A stretch of 40,903 nt of DNA from Elusimicrobiaceae bacterium (GTDB taxonomy: Bacteria > Elusimicrobiota > Elusimicrobia > Elusimicrobiales > Elusimicrobiaceae): NCBI GenBank assembly GCA_017546175.1, contig JAFYXM010000005.1:1-40903 (forward strand), in the 5' to 3' direction. The notes beneath the pieces were generated by a model. That model searched no databases. It was not told the DNA's origin and saw nothing but the letters and a program-made list of their open reading frames with translations. A program made the position numbers and the translations under genes. Positions 31,747-39,934 of this stretch are shown here, piece after piece (the stretch's first letter is position 1; each line of letters opens with the position of its first letter).

Positions 31747-33312
31747 ATGAGTGAAAAAGCAACCAAACGCAGCGGTATGTTAGGTACTATTTATAAAATG
31801 TTACCCAATATTGACGACGATTACGCCGCCAAGTTGGTTTATACTTTGGAAAATAAAAAATCTTTGTCCCGTTTGCAACAGGATATAGCCGACATTTCGG
31901 CCCAGTTGGGAGACGGGAGCGAAATGTCTGACACTATTGTGGCCAAAATTTTATTGGACGAAATTACGCTGCCGGCCGCTTTACGCCAATTGCGTGTATA
32001 TAACAATGCCGTTTCCGTAGCAGAGCTGGCCGATGCATTGGACACGCCGCCGCAAGATATAGATTTATTGCTTAACTATTATGCCGCGTTTGGCTCTCAC
32101 CGTTTTTTTGATACGGAGTTTGCCCGCGCCTTACAAGATGTTAAAGACAAAAAAGATTTATCCGATGCCGATAAAGCTCAATATGCTTTGAATGTCTTGA
32201 TTGAAGAAGCTCAAAAAGATTTACCGGAAAACGAAAAGTTACTATCCGAAAACAAACAAAACATCTATCAAGCGGCTGACAAGTATCATTTATCCGTCAA
32301 AATGACGGCTGCTTTGTTGGGCTTTTACATGGCTCCCGGTGCAGCTTGCTTTACCAAAATTTTTGACGAACAAATGCAACATCTTAAAGCTATTAATACC
32401 GATGAAAATTTAAATGCCTCTTTGGCTGCCAAAACGCTTTTGTGCCAAATCACGCCCAAAGATGCCCAAGATATCGCCCAAACCTCTGCCTTACTGAAAG
32501 GGCAAATTTTGGAAGAAGATTTAATGATTATCGCCTGCCGCTACCTAAAGAGCAAAACTCCGCAAGATATTTACGACGCTTTTGACGCGGTACTTAAAAA
32601 GCTTCCGCACGTGAGCCAAAAAGAAGAAAATTTAGGTTTGGCCGTGCAGGTACTGTTGGACGGGACGCAAGAATGTTTTGAAAAAGCCCAACAAAAAGCT
32701 TCTTTGCGCAGAGAGCAGATTTTACTGCGTAAAGCCCTTTCTAAAAAAGAAGTTTACAGCGGTTATGAATATGACATGGCCGAACGCTTTGCCGGCAAAA
32801 AAACTTATGTCCAAATAGAGCGTGAAACCAATGAACTTTTGGCGCAGCTGCCCCATTGCCAGTACGAATTGGAAAATAAAGAACTAGCTTGCAAGGTTTT
32901 ACTGGGCACGCTTGGTGTAGAAGAAGCCCGCAAGCAAGCTTCTTATTTGCGGGATATAAAAGCAAAAACTTTAACCAAAGGTCTTGCTCCACAAGCTTTA
33001 AAAAATTACTTAGGTACCAAACCGGCAGAAGAGTTGATAGGTTTCTTTGAAAACTCATTGGCTCCCTATACTTTTTGGAAATCTAATCAAGATTTACATG
33101 CTTATGCTTTGCAAACATTGGTAGGGGAATTAAACGGCACTTCTGACAGACAAATTTCTACGTTTGTACTGGATATGTTGGAAAACGGATCTTCTTTAGA
33201 CTTGGTGGCGGATATGATGGTAAATATCCAAGCACACAAGGGTACCAAAGAAGACTTGGGCAAATTGTTGGAAATGTACAAAAAAGCCCGCGTAAGCAGT
33301 AAAGAAGATTAA
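31747..33312 (+). CDS. Alpha-helical repeat protein, unknown family
   Basis: 521 residues, soluble, almost wholly helical and without signal or membrane segments. A unit recurs about every 80-100 residues: a short lead-in, LAxKxLL, 4-6 residues, then A and a charged helix. Examples are SDTIVAKILLDEITLPAALR, NASLAAKTLLCQITPKDAQD, NLGLAVQVLLDGTQECFEKA and NKELACKVLLGTLGVEEARK. Several units begin LPxxxxxEEN or similar. It resembles scaffold-type helical solenoids, but I recognise no known repeat family. It ends the DMT-HAD-FTCD operon. Confidence 0.7.
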   Translation: MSEKATKRSGMLGTIYKMLPNIDDDYAAKLVYTLENKKSLSRLQQDIADISAQLGDGSEMSDTIVAKILLDEITLPAALRQLRVYNNAVSVAELADALDTPPQDIDLLLNYYAAFGSHRFFDTEFARALQDVKDKKDLSDADKAQYALNVLIEEAQKDLPENEKLLSENKQNIYQAADKYHLSVKMTAALLGFYMAPGAACFTKIFDEQMQHLKAINTDENLNASLAAKTLLCQITPKDAQDIAQTSALLKGQILEEDLMIIACRYLKSKTPQDIYDAFDAVLKKLPHVSQKEENLGLAVQVLLDGTQECFEKAQQKASLRREQILLRKALSKKEVYSGYEYDMAERFAGKKTYVQIERETNELLAQLPHCQYELENKELACKVLLGTLGVEEARKQASYLRDIKAKTLTKGLAPQALKNYLGTKPAEELIGFFENSLAPYTFWKSNQDLHAYALQTLVGELNGTSDRQISTFVLDMLENGSSLDLVADMMVNIQAHKGTKEDLGKLLEMYKKARVSSKED

Positions 33313-33407
33313 TGTAAATACAAAATTAAAAAAAAGCTGTTAAAACCGCCTTAAATTTAGTATGCTTGTATCGTGACGGTTTATTTTTATTTTCAGGGTG
33401 AAAGAAA

Positions 33408-36008
33408 ATGAGATACTGGGTCTATATCAATGATAAAGTAGATGGTCCTTTTGACGAAATGAAATTAGCAGACGTAGCAGGTTTTACACCCGATACGTTG
33501 ATCTGTGCAGAAGAAGCAGATGGTGGAAATCAAGAATGGGTAAAAGCATCCTCCATTTTTGAATTTGATGAAGCCACCAAAACCATGACTCGCACCAATA
33601 TGACCGAAGAAGATTACAAAAAACTTACCGGTCAGGCCGAGCCCGAGCCTGTTCAAGAAGAACAAGCCCCGACTCAAACGGGCGCGATAGACAATGCCGC
33701 TACCCAAATTTTAATTGATAAAATTGACCATTTAACCCGTGAAATTGAAGGCATGAGAGGGAAATTGGACGAGGCTTTGGCTGCCGCCGCCGCGGCGCAA
33801 GCCGAGATGACCAAGCACAATTTAGCCTTAGCTGCCGCTGCGGCCCAGAAAGCGGAAGAAGAAAAGGCCAACACCCAAACTCAACCGACCGAAACGGCAG
33901 ATCAACCCTCTGTTGAAGAATCCGTCACCGAAGAAGCTTTAATTACCAATACGGCCAGCTTAGTCAACCATGCAGAACAATTAGTTGCCCAAGCAAGTGA
34001 TGAAAATACCGAAAAACCGATTGATTTCTTAGATGAAATCCAAATTCAAGAGCCTAAAGAAGAAAATTTAGCCGATAGAGGCGGAGAAGAAGAAGTCTTG
34101 CGCTCTGCTTTAGATTCTTTATACGGTGCCGATAAAATTCAAACCGAAGAAGAAAAAGAATCTACTTTCCAAGATTTGCTTTCTCCGCTTAAAACAGCCG
34201 CAGTAGCTACGGCAGCCGTCGGTACGGCAGCAGTGGTAGCCGCTTCTTTGTCCGGTGATGACAAAGAAGAACAACAACCTGCCGAGGCCCAAGAACAACC
34301 TGCCGCTGAAGAACCGACCGTTGCGCAAGAGCAAGAGCCGGCTGCGCAGGAACCTGCGGTTGAACCCGCCAGCGAACCGGCCCCCGAGCAAATTACGGAA
34401 GAACAAAGAGAAGAATTGATTAATGAAATTACGGCTCCGGCTCAACAAAATGACTTCATTTTACAAGCCATTGAAGAAGCTCAACAAGAGGAAAATGTAG
34501 CTGCTCAAGAAGAGTCTGCTCAGCAAGAGCCCGTGGCCGACTTGCAAGAAATCGCTCCTGCAGAAACACAAGAAGCGGAGTCAGATTTACCGCAAGAAAA
34601 AGAATCTTTAGACTTGTCCGATACGCCGCAACTCTCTATTATTAACGAAGATCAGCCCGAGCCGGTGCATCAAGAAGAGCCCGTATTGCCCGTGCAAGAA
34701 CAAGGCGGCGAAATTGATGCTTCTTTGACCCCGATGGGCCCCGAAGAAGCTGAAGATGCTCCTAAAGAAATTACCGAAACGGTAAAAGAATTAGTCCCCG
34801 GTAAAAAATTGGAAGACACCCAAGCCGGCGGAGACGGCATCTTATCTCAATCAGATTTGGAAGAAGCTTTTACGGAGCGCGCTCCGCTGCAAGAAGACTT
34901 CCCGTTGCCGGAAGAAACCCCTGCCCAAGAGCCTGCTGCCCAAGACCAAGAGCCGACTGCTTTGCCGGAAGGACAAGGCTTTTATACTACGGCCGGAGAT
35001 ATGACCGAAGTAGAATTGAAAGAAGGATCTACTTATTTAATCTCCGATTTCATTCCTCCCGCTCAAACCAAAGCAGATGAAAATTCTGTTCAAAATGAAG
35101 TTGCGGAAGGTACGTTGATAGAAGAATTGGCCCCTGCCGGAGCAGCAGCCGTTGGTGCGGCTGCCGTGGCGGCCACCGTTACAGCGACTATGCCTGATGC
35201 TATTACCAAAAACGAAAGCGTGCAAGAAATTACGCCGATAAAAGATGAAGCCGATTTGACCATGTCCAAAGTCATTTTGGAGAACACCATCAAAACCAAA
35301 CGCGGTGCCACTATGGATATCAAAACCGTACCCATGGTGCAAGAACCGGCTGATACGCAACGCTTAGACTTGTCCGATTCTGAATTAGATATCAACGCGC
35401 AACATGACTTGAAAGCGGCTGATATTAAACCGGCCGGAAATAGCGTAACCAAAGTTGTTTTGGGTACATTGGTAGCTTTGGTAATTGCGGCTATTATTTA
35501 CGTCATGTTGGCCTATTTGGAAATTTTACCGGCCCAATTTAACTTCTTGAAAAAAGGGCCCACCGCAGCTCAACTTCAATCCGAACAAGCCCAATTGGAC
35601 GAAATGTTGGGTACAAATGTGGAACAAGTACCGCAGGATCCGTTTGCCGCAGCTCAGCCGTTGCAGTTGCCGGACAATGTGGAAAACCAATTAGACCCGC
35701 AAACCGTGGCGCCGGTTGATCCGTTGGATCCGGTATTGACTGAGGTAAAAAATTATACCTTGGCAAACGGTCAAACCTTGCAACAATTAATCACCGCCAA
35801 ACATCCGGCTACGCAAGATATGATTGAATGGACCATCACCACGGCAGTAGAGCCGCAAAACTACTCTGTGTTAGTCAAAGTACCGCCCGAGAATCCGCAA
35901 AGCTTCAAGATCTCTTACCGCTTTAATTACAACGCGGTAACCAAAGCTTTGGATCCGACGATCTCTGATTCTAAAAACTTATTGGACTCCGTAAGCGCAG
36001 CTCAATAA
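33408..36008 (+). CDS. GYF_2-domain protein with acidic low-complexity region and one membrane helix
   Basis: 866 residues. The first 55 residues (WVYINDKVDGPFDEMKLADV, then TPDTLI and EWVKASSIFEF) match the GYF_2/DUF4339 domain, which often opens bacterial multi-domain membrane proteins. A probable coiled coil spans about 100-150. Residues 155-675 are low-complexity and rich in Glu, Gln, Pro and Ala, with two Ala/Val-rich hydrophobic patches (about 260-280 and 575-600). A transmembrane helix lies at about 682-705 (VLGTLVALVIAAIIYVMLAY), and a C-terminal domain of about 150 residues follows. The topology suggests an envelope-spanning or scaffold role. It is closed by the terminator at 36023. 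Confidence 0.7.
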   Translation: MRYWVYINDKVDGPFDEMKLADVAGFTPDTLICAEEADGGNQEWVKASSIFEFDEATKTMTRTNMTEEDYKKLTGQAEPEPVQEEQAPTQTGAIDNAATQILIDKIDHLTREIEGMRGKLDEALAAAAAAQAEMTKHNLALAAAAAQKAEEEKANTQTQPTETADQPSVEESVTEEALITNTASLVNHAEQLVAQASDENTEKPIDFLDEIQIQEPKEENLADRGGEEEVLRSALDSLYGADKIQTEEEKESTFQDLLSPLKTAAVATAAVGTAAVVAASLSGDDKEEQQPAEAQEQPAAEEPTVAQEQEPAAQEPAVEPASEPAPEQITEEQREELINEITAPAQQNDFILQAIEEAQQEENVAAQEESAQQEPVADLQEIAPAETQEAESDLPQEKESLDLSDTPQLSIINEDQPEPVHQEEPVLPVQEQGGEIDASLTPMGPEEAEDAPKEITETVKELVPGKKLEDTQAGGDGILSQSDLEEAFTERAPLQEDFPLPEETPAQEPAAQDQEPTALPEGQGFYTTAGDMTEVELKEGSTYLISDFIPPAQTKADENSVQNEVAEGTLIEELAPAGAAAVGAAAVAATVTATMPDAITKNESVQEITPIKDEADLTMSKVILENTIKTKRGATMDIKTVPMVQEPADTQRLDLSDSELDINAQHDLKAADIKPAGNSVTKVVLGTLVALVIAAIIYVMLAYLEILPAQFNFLKKGPTAAQLQSEQAQLDEMLGTNVEQVPQDPFAAAQPLQLPDNVENQLDPQTVAPVDPLDPVLTEVKNYTLANGQTLQQLITAKHPATQDMIEWTITTAVEPQNYSVLVKVPPENPQSFKISYRFNYNAVTKALDPTISDSKNLLDSVSAAQ

Positions 36009-36022
36009 AAAGCTTTTAGTAC

Positions 36023-36053
36023 AAAAACCCCTGTCTTCGGACAGGGGTTTTTT
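36023..36053 (+). terminator. Intrinsic terminator
   Basis: AAACCCCTGTC pairs with GACAGGGGTTT around a TTCG tetraloop, then T residues that run into the -10 of hydE. Confidence 0.9.
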
Positions 36054-36061
36054 GATAGACT
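36052..36061 (+). promoter_or_regulatory. Extended -10 for leaderless hydE mRNA
   Basis: TTGATAGACT (TG-N-TAGACT) ends 6 nt before the ATG at 36068. The intervening ATTTTT holds no ribosome binding site. Confidence 0.5.
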
Positions 36062-36067
36062 ATTTTT

Positions 36068-37102
36068 ATGGATAGCCAAGCACTTATTTTAAAAGCAGAG
36101 CAAACCCACTGCCTGACGGAAGATGAACTCCTGCATTTATTGCAAGATGACTCTGCCGACGAAGCTATTTTTCAGGCGGCGGACCGCGTGCGCCAAAAAT
36201 ATGTGGGAAACGAAGTGCATTTGCGCGCTTTAATTGAATTTACCAATATTTGCAAAAACAACTGTCTATACTGCGGTTTGCGCGCACAAAACCCCTGTGT
36301 ACACCGCTACCGCATGAGCGAAGACGATATAGTGGCCTTGGCGCAAAAGGCGGTGCAATACGGCTATAAAACCGTAGTCTTACAAGGGGGGGAAGACCCT
36401 GCTTTTACTACGGAAAAAATGGTATCTGTTTTACAAAAAATCAAACCTTTGGGGCTGGCCATTACGCTCAGTCTCGGTGAGCGTCTGTACGAAGATTATC
36501 AGGCTTTTAAAGCCGCAGGGGCAGACCGCTATCTTTTGCGCATAGAAACCACCGATAAAGCCTTGTACGAAAAATATAACCCCGCTATGAGCTTTGAAAA
36601 CCGACTGCGTTGCTTGCGTGATTTAAAAAGCTTAGGCTATGAAGTGGGAACGGGTATTTTGGTGGGCCTTCCGGAGCAAAGCTTGCGTTCTATCGCTAAG
36701 GATATCCTTTTTTTCAAAGATTTAGGCGCAGATATGATTGGATTGGGGCCTTTTATCCCTAACCCCCAAACACCCTTAAAAGATGCGCCACAGCCCGTTT
36801 TAGAGCCTGCATTAAAGGTCATGGCACTCACGCGCCTGTTACTGCCCGATGTAAACATTCCCGCCACGACTGCTATGGAAACGTTAGCACCAAATGGAAG
36901 AATCAAAGCTTTGCAAAGCGGAGCCAACGTAGTGATGCCTAATATCACCGAGGGGGAGGAGCGGCAAAATTACGCACTTTACCCCGGCAAAGCAGGTGCT
37001 TTGGACACACCGTTGGCTTTTCGCGACAAACTAACCGCCAAGCTTACTGAAATCGGCCGCCCTGTCTCCACGGGCTACGGCTGGCATAAGATCAAACATT
37101 AA
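36068..37102 (+). CDS. hydE: [FeFe]-hydrogenase maturase HydE (radical SAM)
   Basis: 344 residues. The radical-SAM cluster motif is C62-x3-C66-x2-C69 in EFTNICKNNCLYCGLRAQN. Family features follow: YGYKTVVLQGGEDPAF, RIETTDKALYEKYNP, VGTGILVGLPEQS and IGLGPFIPNPQTPLKD. HydE takes part in building the dithiomethylamine ligand of the H-cluster, together with HydF and HydG. Neither partner nor a hydrogenase is in the window. A BioB-like or PylB-like radical SAM enzyme is the alternative, but motif content favours HydE. It implies hydrogen metabolism and an anaerobic life. Confidence 0.85.
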   Translation: MDSQALILKAEQTHCLTEDELLHLLQDDSADEAIFQAADRVRQKYVGNEVHLRALIEFTNICKNNCLYCGLRAQNPCVHRYRMSEDDIVALAQKAVQYGYKTVVLQGGEDPAFTTEKMVSVLQKIKPLGLAITLSLGERLYEDYQAFKAAGADRYLLRIETTDKALYEKYNPAMSFENRLRCLRDLKSLGYEVGTGILVGLPEQSLRSIAKDILFFKDLGADMIGLGPFIPNPQTPLKDAPQPVLEPALKVMALTRLLLPDVNIPATTAMETLAPNGRIKALQSGANVVMPNITEGEERQNYALYPGKAGALDTPLAFRDKLTAKLTEIGRPVSTGYGWHKIKH

Positions 37103-37106
37103 TAAT

Positions 37107-37116
37107 TTGCTATACT
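37107..37116 (+). promoter_or_regulatory. Extended -10 driving structured RNA 1 and pilin 3
   Basis: TTGCTATACT lies directly downstream of the hydE stop. The predicted start at about 37122-37123 coincides with AGTAG, the first bases shared with structured RNA 2. Confidence 0.55.
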
Positions 37117-37121
37117 GAGTA

Positions 37122-37339
37122 AGTAGCATCAATTTAATCTGTTTTTGGAACTGTATGCGGAATACAGGGCATTGCTAGTGCAATCCAGAGAGACTCCAAA
37201 AACAGCCGATATAAAGCACAAAGTAAACGGCCTAATTACCCGTTTGTTTTGTGCTGAATGTTTGCCGTGCAAAGCACGGCAAACTACGGCTGTTTATTGT
37301 TGGGGCAGTCTCTCTGGCTCACAGCAAACAGCCGTTTTT
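37122..37339 (+). ncRNA. Structured leader RNA 1 (novel class, candidate attenuator) upstream of pilin 3
   Basis: Helices seen: Pa CTGTTTTTGGA (37139-37149) with TCCAAAAACAG (37195-37205); hairpin A CTGTAT/ATACAG (37151-37167); hairpin B ATTGC/GCAAT (37171-37184); Pb CCAGAGAGACT (37185-37195) with AGTCTCTCTGG (37307-37317); Pc AACAGCCG (37201-37208) with CGGCTGTT (37287-37294); Pe AGCACAAA/TTTGTGCT (37215-37255) enclosing the conserved GGCCTAATTACCCG; Pf GTTTGCCGTGC/GCACGGCAAAC (37260-37284); Pd ACGGCTGTT with AACAGCCGT (37327-37335) plus a U-run, an intrinsic terminator. Pc and Pd share a strand and exclude each other, as do Pa and Pc in part. The pilin 3 start lies 37 nt beyond the terminator. 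The class is not recognised. Confidence 0.8.
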
Positions 37340-37375
37340 ATTTGTATAAATTTCCAAAAACAAAAGGAGAAATAT

Positions 37376-37858
37376 ATGAATAAAAATAAACTAGGATTCA
37401 CTCTCATTGAATTACTGGTTGTTGTATTAATTATTGGTATTTTGTCTGCAGTTGCACTTCCGCAATATACTGTTGCTGTGGAAAAAGCCAGACTTACACA
37501 AGGACTGCATGACTTACAACATATCAAAAAAATGATAGATCTAAGAGGGTTAGAATGTGGGTATAACTATGCCTGTATACAAGCAAACACCTTTGATTAC
37601 CTGGAATTACCAACACCGGCAAATGATCCAGATTACTCTTCCTTTGTAACTGATGATTGGGGAATATATTTAGATGTTGGTTTATCTATTTGCCGTAAGA
37701 AAGGGGAAAGCGAAAGTTACTGCATCGGTTACTCTTTTGGTGAATGGGAAGACTTTCCCAATGCCACTAAGGTTTGCTGGGCAAATTCAGAAATTGGTTA
37801 CAAAATTTGTAAGAGTTTAGAAGGACAAAATTTTGATCTGGTTGACAATCGGTCTTAG
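37376..37858 (+). CDS. Type IV pilin-like protein (pilin 3)
   Basis: 160 residues. The leader MNKNKLG precedes FTLIELLVVVLIIGILSAVA and LPQYTVAVEKARL, with Glu5 of the mature form. The globular part has Cys at LECGYNYACIQ, SICRKKG, SYCIGYS, VCWAN and KICKSL. The start at 37376 is chosen for the leader and for AAAAGGAG about 7 nt upstream; a longer frame reaching back to 37145 runs through the structured RNA and is not a real extension. Unlike pilins 1 and 2 it lacks the poly-T promoter and instead lies behind structured RNA 1. Confidence 0.9.
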   Translation: MNKNKLGFTLIELLVVVLIIGILSAVALPQYTVAVEKARLTQGLHDLQHIKKMIDLRGLECGYNYACIQANTFDYLELPTPANDPDYSSFVTDDWGIYLDVGLSICRKKGESESYCIGYSFGEWEDFPNATKVCWANSEIGYKICKSLEGQNFDLVDNRS

Positions 37859-37870
37859 ACATAAAAACTA

Positions 37871-37907
37871 AAAACACCCCATACTCTTTAGTATGGGGTG
37901 TTTTTTA
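37871..37907. terminator. Bidirectional terminator between pilin 3 and pepT
   Basis: AAACACCCCATACT pairs with AGTATGGGGTGTTT around CTTT, with A- and T-runs on both sides of the convergent genes. Confidence 0.9.
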
Positions 37908-37916
37908 AAGTTTTCT

Positions 37917-39146
37917 CTACTTCAGCGATCCTTGTAAAATGCGCAAAAGCACATTAAACACCGTTTCGCTCCATTGAATGCTTACCCATTCATACGGACC
38001 GTGCGGATTTTCATATCCGGCAAAAATATTCGGCGTGGGCAACCCGCGCAAAGAAAGCTGAGAGCCGTCCGTACCGCCGCGCGCTTGAATAAGCTCGTAA
38101 TCTACGCCTTCTTCTTTAAGCGCTTTGACCAATACGTCCATGGCTTGCGGTTTTTCTTGCAAGACGTCTTTCATATTGCGGTATTGCTTCATGATTTCCA
38201 AATGAATTTTGGCATTAGGATATTTGGCACGTTTTTCTTCTACAATTTGCTCTAAATCTTTTTTAAACTGTTCAAACTGGGCCAAATCATGATGGCGGAC
38301 AATGCCTTTTAATGTAGCTTTATCCAATTGGCCTTGCATATTCATAAATAAGATAAAACCTTCTTCTTTTTCCGTCGTTTCAGGCAGTTTATCTTCGGGC
38401 CAAGTAGATACAATGTCAGAGGCAATACGCACAGGGTTAGCCATGATACCTTTGGCCGTACCGGGGTGGCAGTTATTACCCTCAATCGTAATAACAAAGC
38501 GGTCTGCATTAAAGTTACCGTAATCTATTTTGCCCAGTTCAGCACCGTCTACGGTGTAGGCAAAATCTGCTTGAAAGCGGGATAAATCAAAATGCCCGAT
38601 ACCGGTACCCGTTTCTTCGTCAATGGTAAAAGATACTTTCACGGGGCCGTGTTTCACTTCGGGGTGAGCCAACAAATATTCACCTAAAGTCATAATAATA
38701 GCAATACCGATTTTATCATCTCCGCCTAACAGCGTATTTCCGTCAGCGGTAATGATATCGTGACCTAAACATTTAAGCAAAGCAGGAGCCATTTCAGGGG
38801 TAAGGAACATGCCTTTTCCCTCATTAATGACAATGTTTCCGCCTTGATAATCGGCATGCAAAACGGGGGAAATATTTTCACCGGAAAAATCTTCCACCGT
38901 ATCCATATGAGCCAAAAGACCTACGGTAGCACCGGCGGCATTACCGGCAATTTCGCCAAACACAAAACCATTTTTATCAATTTCTACATTGGCAAAACCG
39001 ATTTCTTTCATTTCTTCGGCCAACATTTTGCCAAATTCCAACTGTGTAGCCGTGGTAGGCACAGTTTCGCTTGTACCACAGCTGGTGGTGTTTACTTTGA
39101 CGTATTTTACAAAGCGGTCATAAATCTTTTTTTGCAAATTATTCAT
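37917..39146 (-). CDS. pepT: Peptidase T (tripeptide aminopeptidase, M20B)
   Basis: 409 residues, normal length. Zinc-site motifs: GLLAHMDTVEDFSG (His and Asp ligands), LLGGDDKIGIAIIM, the catalytic Glu in SFTIDEETGTGIGHFDLSR, and a late GTDGSQLSLRGLPTPNIFAG. It removes N-terminal residues from tripeptides in the cytoplasm, consistent with peptide fermentation. TAGGAG lies about 7 nt before ATG 39146. Monocistronic. Confidence 0.95.
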   Translation of the reverse strand: MNNLQKKIYDRFVKYVKVNTTSCGTSETVPTTATQLEFGKMLAEEMKEIGFANVEIDKNGFVFGEIAGNAAGATVGLLAHMDTVEDFSGENISPVLHADYQGGNIVINEGKGMFLTPEMAPALLKCLGHDIITADGNTLLGGDDKIGIAIIMTLGEYLLAHPEVKHGPVKVSFTIDEETGTGIGHFDLSRFQADFAYTVDGAELGKIDYGNFNADRFVITIEGNNCHPGTAKGIMANPVRIASDIVSTWPEDKLPETTEKEEGFILFMNMQGQLDKATLKGIVRHHDLAQFEQFKKDLEQIVEEKRAKYPNAKIHLEIMKQYRNMKDVLQEKPQAMDVLVKALKEEGVDYELIQARGGTDGSQLSLRGLPTPNIFAGYENPHGPYEWVSIQWSETVFNVLLRILQGSLK

Positions 39147-39208
39147 AAAAAACTCCTATTTTCGTTTTAATTATTATACAATTTAAGAAGATAAAAAGGA
39201 GGAAAACT

Positions 39209-39670
39209 GTGAAAAAATTATTATTTTTAATTGCACTGCCGCTATTACTTAGCGCATGTGCTTCCGTGCAACAGGCAGAAAACTTTGCCAACTGTAAATA
39301 TGCTTTAAGAAGTGTGGAAATTGCCGACTACAATATTAATTCTCTTTCTTTTGACATGTACGTCTCCATTACCAATTTAAATAAAAAAGAAGCTGCCGCC
39401 ATTAAGAAGTTTGAGGGAAAACTGACCATGAACGATACCCACGTGGCCGACATCAACTTTGCTGATGTGCGTGTGGAGCCGGGAGCTGTAAAAAATCAAA
39501 AAGTCCACATGGAAATCCCGATGAGCTCTTTTAGCAATAAGCTTTTAGGCCTTGTCAGCATGGGCAGCGGTACGGTAGATTATCATTTAACCGGTACAGC
39601 TACTTTTGATACTCCGCTTGGAGAAGTGCCCATACCGGTAGATATCGGCAGAATAGGAAGTACAAACTAA
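39209..39670 (+). CDS. LEA type 2/WHy-domain lipoprotein
   Basis: 153 residues with a lipoprotein signal (MKKLLFLIALPLLLSAC, lipobox LLSAC with Cys17). The mature part is a beta-sandwich like the LEA-2/WHy domain: YALRSVEIADYNINSLSFDM, then SITNLNKKEAAAIKKFEGKL and a GTATFDTPLGEVPIPVDI ending. Bacterial members are periplasmic and of uncertain function, linked to stress tolerance. Translation starts at GTG 39209, preceded by AAAGGAGG. It is divergent from pepT. Confidence 0.8.
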   Translation: MKKLLFLIALPLLLSACASVQQAENFANCKYALRSVEIADYNINSLSFDMYVSITNLNKKEAAAIKKFEGKLTMNDTHVADINFADVRVEPGAVKNQKVHMEIPMSSFSNKLLGLVSMGSGTVDYHLTGTATFDTPLGEVPIPVDIGRIGSTN

Positions 39671-39690
39671 TTTAGAAAAGGAGTTTTATA

Positions 39691-39934
39691 AGTAGTACCC
39701 TAAGCCGAACGGCTTAGTTACAATTTTTCTGTTTTTGGAATCCTATGAAGAATAGGAGGTCTTTAGGAAACTAAAGAGCTTATCAGGTCCAAAGACAGCT
39801 GTTTTAAGCGCAAAGCAAACGGCCTAATTACCCGATTGTTTTGCGCGAAATGTTCCTTGCCATAGCAATATGGCAAGGAACTACGGCTGTTTATGTCAAG
39901 CCCTGATAAGCCTTGGCATTTACAGCCGTTTTTT
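39691..39934 (+). ncRNA. Structured leader RNA 2 (same novel class) upstream of the methyltransferase
   Basis: The same ordered helices as RNA 1, with different bases but kept pairing: Pa CTGTTTTTGGA (39729-39739) with TCCAAAGACAG (39788-39798); hairpin A TCCTAT/ATAGGA (39741-39757); hairpin B TCTTTAG-GAAA-CTAAAGA (39760-39777); Pb GCTTATCAGG (39778-39787) with CCTGATAAGC (39902-39911); Pc ACAGCTG (39795-39801) with CGGCTGT (39884-39890); Pe GCGCAAA/TTTGCGC (39808-39846) around the identical GGCCTAATTACCCG; Pf 13 bp (39852-39881); Pd ACGGCTGT with ACAGCCGT (39922-39929) then six T. It ends 34 nt before the methyltransferase ATG. No clear own promoter is seen, so it may be read from the lipoprotein gene. 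Confidence 0.8.
39700..39717 (+). other. Extra hairpin at the 5' end of structured RNA 2
   Basis: CTAAGCC pairs with GGCTTAG around GAAC. It is inserted between the AGTAG start and the CAATTT...CTGTTTTTGGAA block that RNA 1 also has. In RNA 1 the equivalent area offers only a weak TGCTAT/GTAGCA hairpin. It might act as a partial terminator of the lipoprotein gene. Confidence 0.45.

Noticed and set aside
37201..37260. Resemblance of the structured RNAs to the GEMM-I (cyclic di-GMP) riboswitch core because of GCAAAGC...CGGCCTAA
   Set aside because: In GEMM-I these strings sit in different helices with a GNRA tetraloop/receptor and a later GGTAG block, none of which is present; here GCGCAAA simply pairs with TTTGCGC in one hairpin.
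37145..37375. N-terminal extension of pilin 3 by 77 codons
   Set aside because: The extension lies wholly within structured RNA 1, starts at a non-ATG codon without a ribosome binding site, and would bury the class III leader peptide.
37122..39934. Integron attC sites, group I/II introns, retron or IS200/IS605-type RNA as explanation for the two elements
   Set aside because: No integrase, reverse transcriptase or transposase gene is near, no attC core GTTRRRY pair or intron catalytic core was seen, and both elements end in a terminator on the same strand as the downstream gene.
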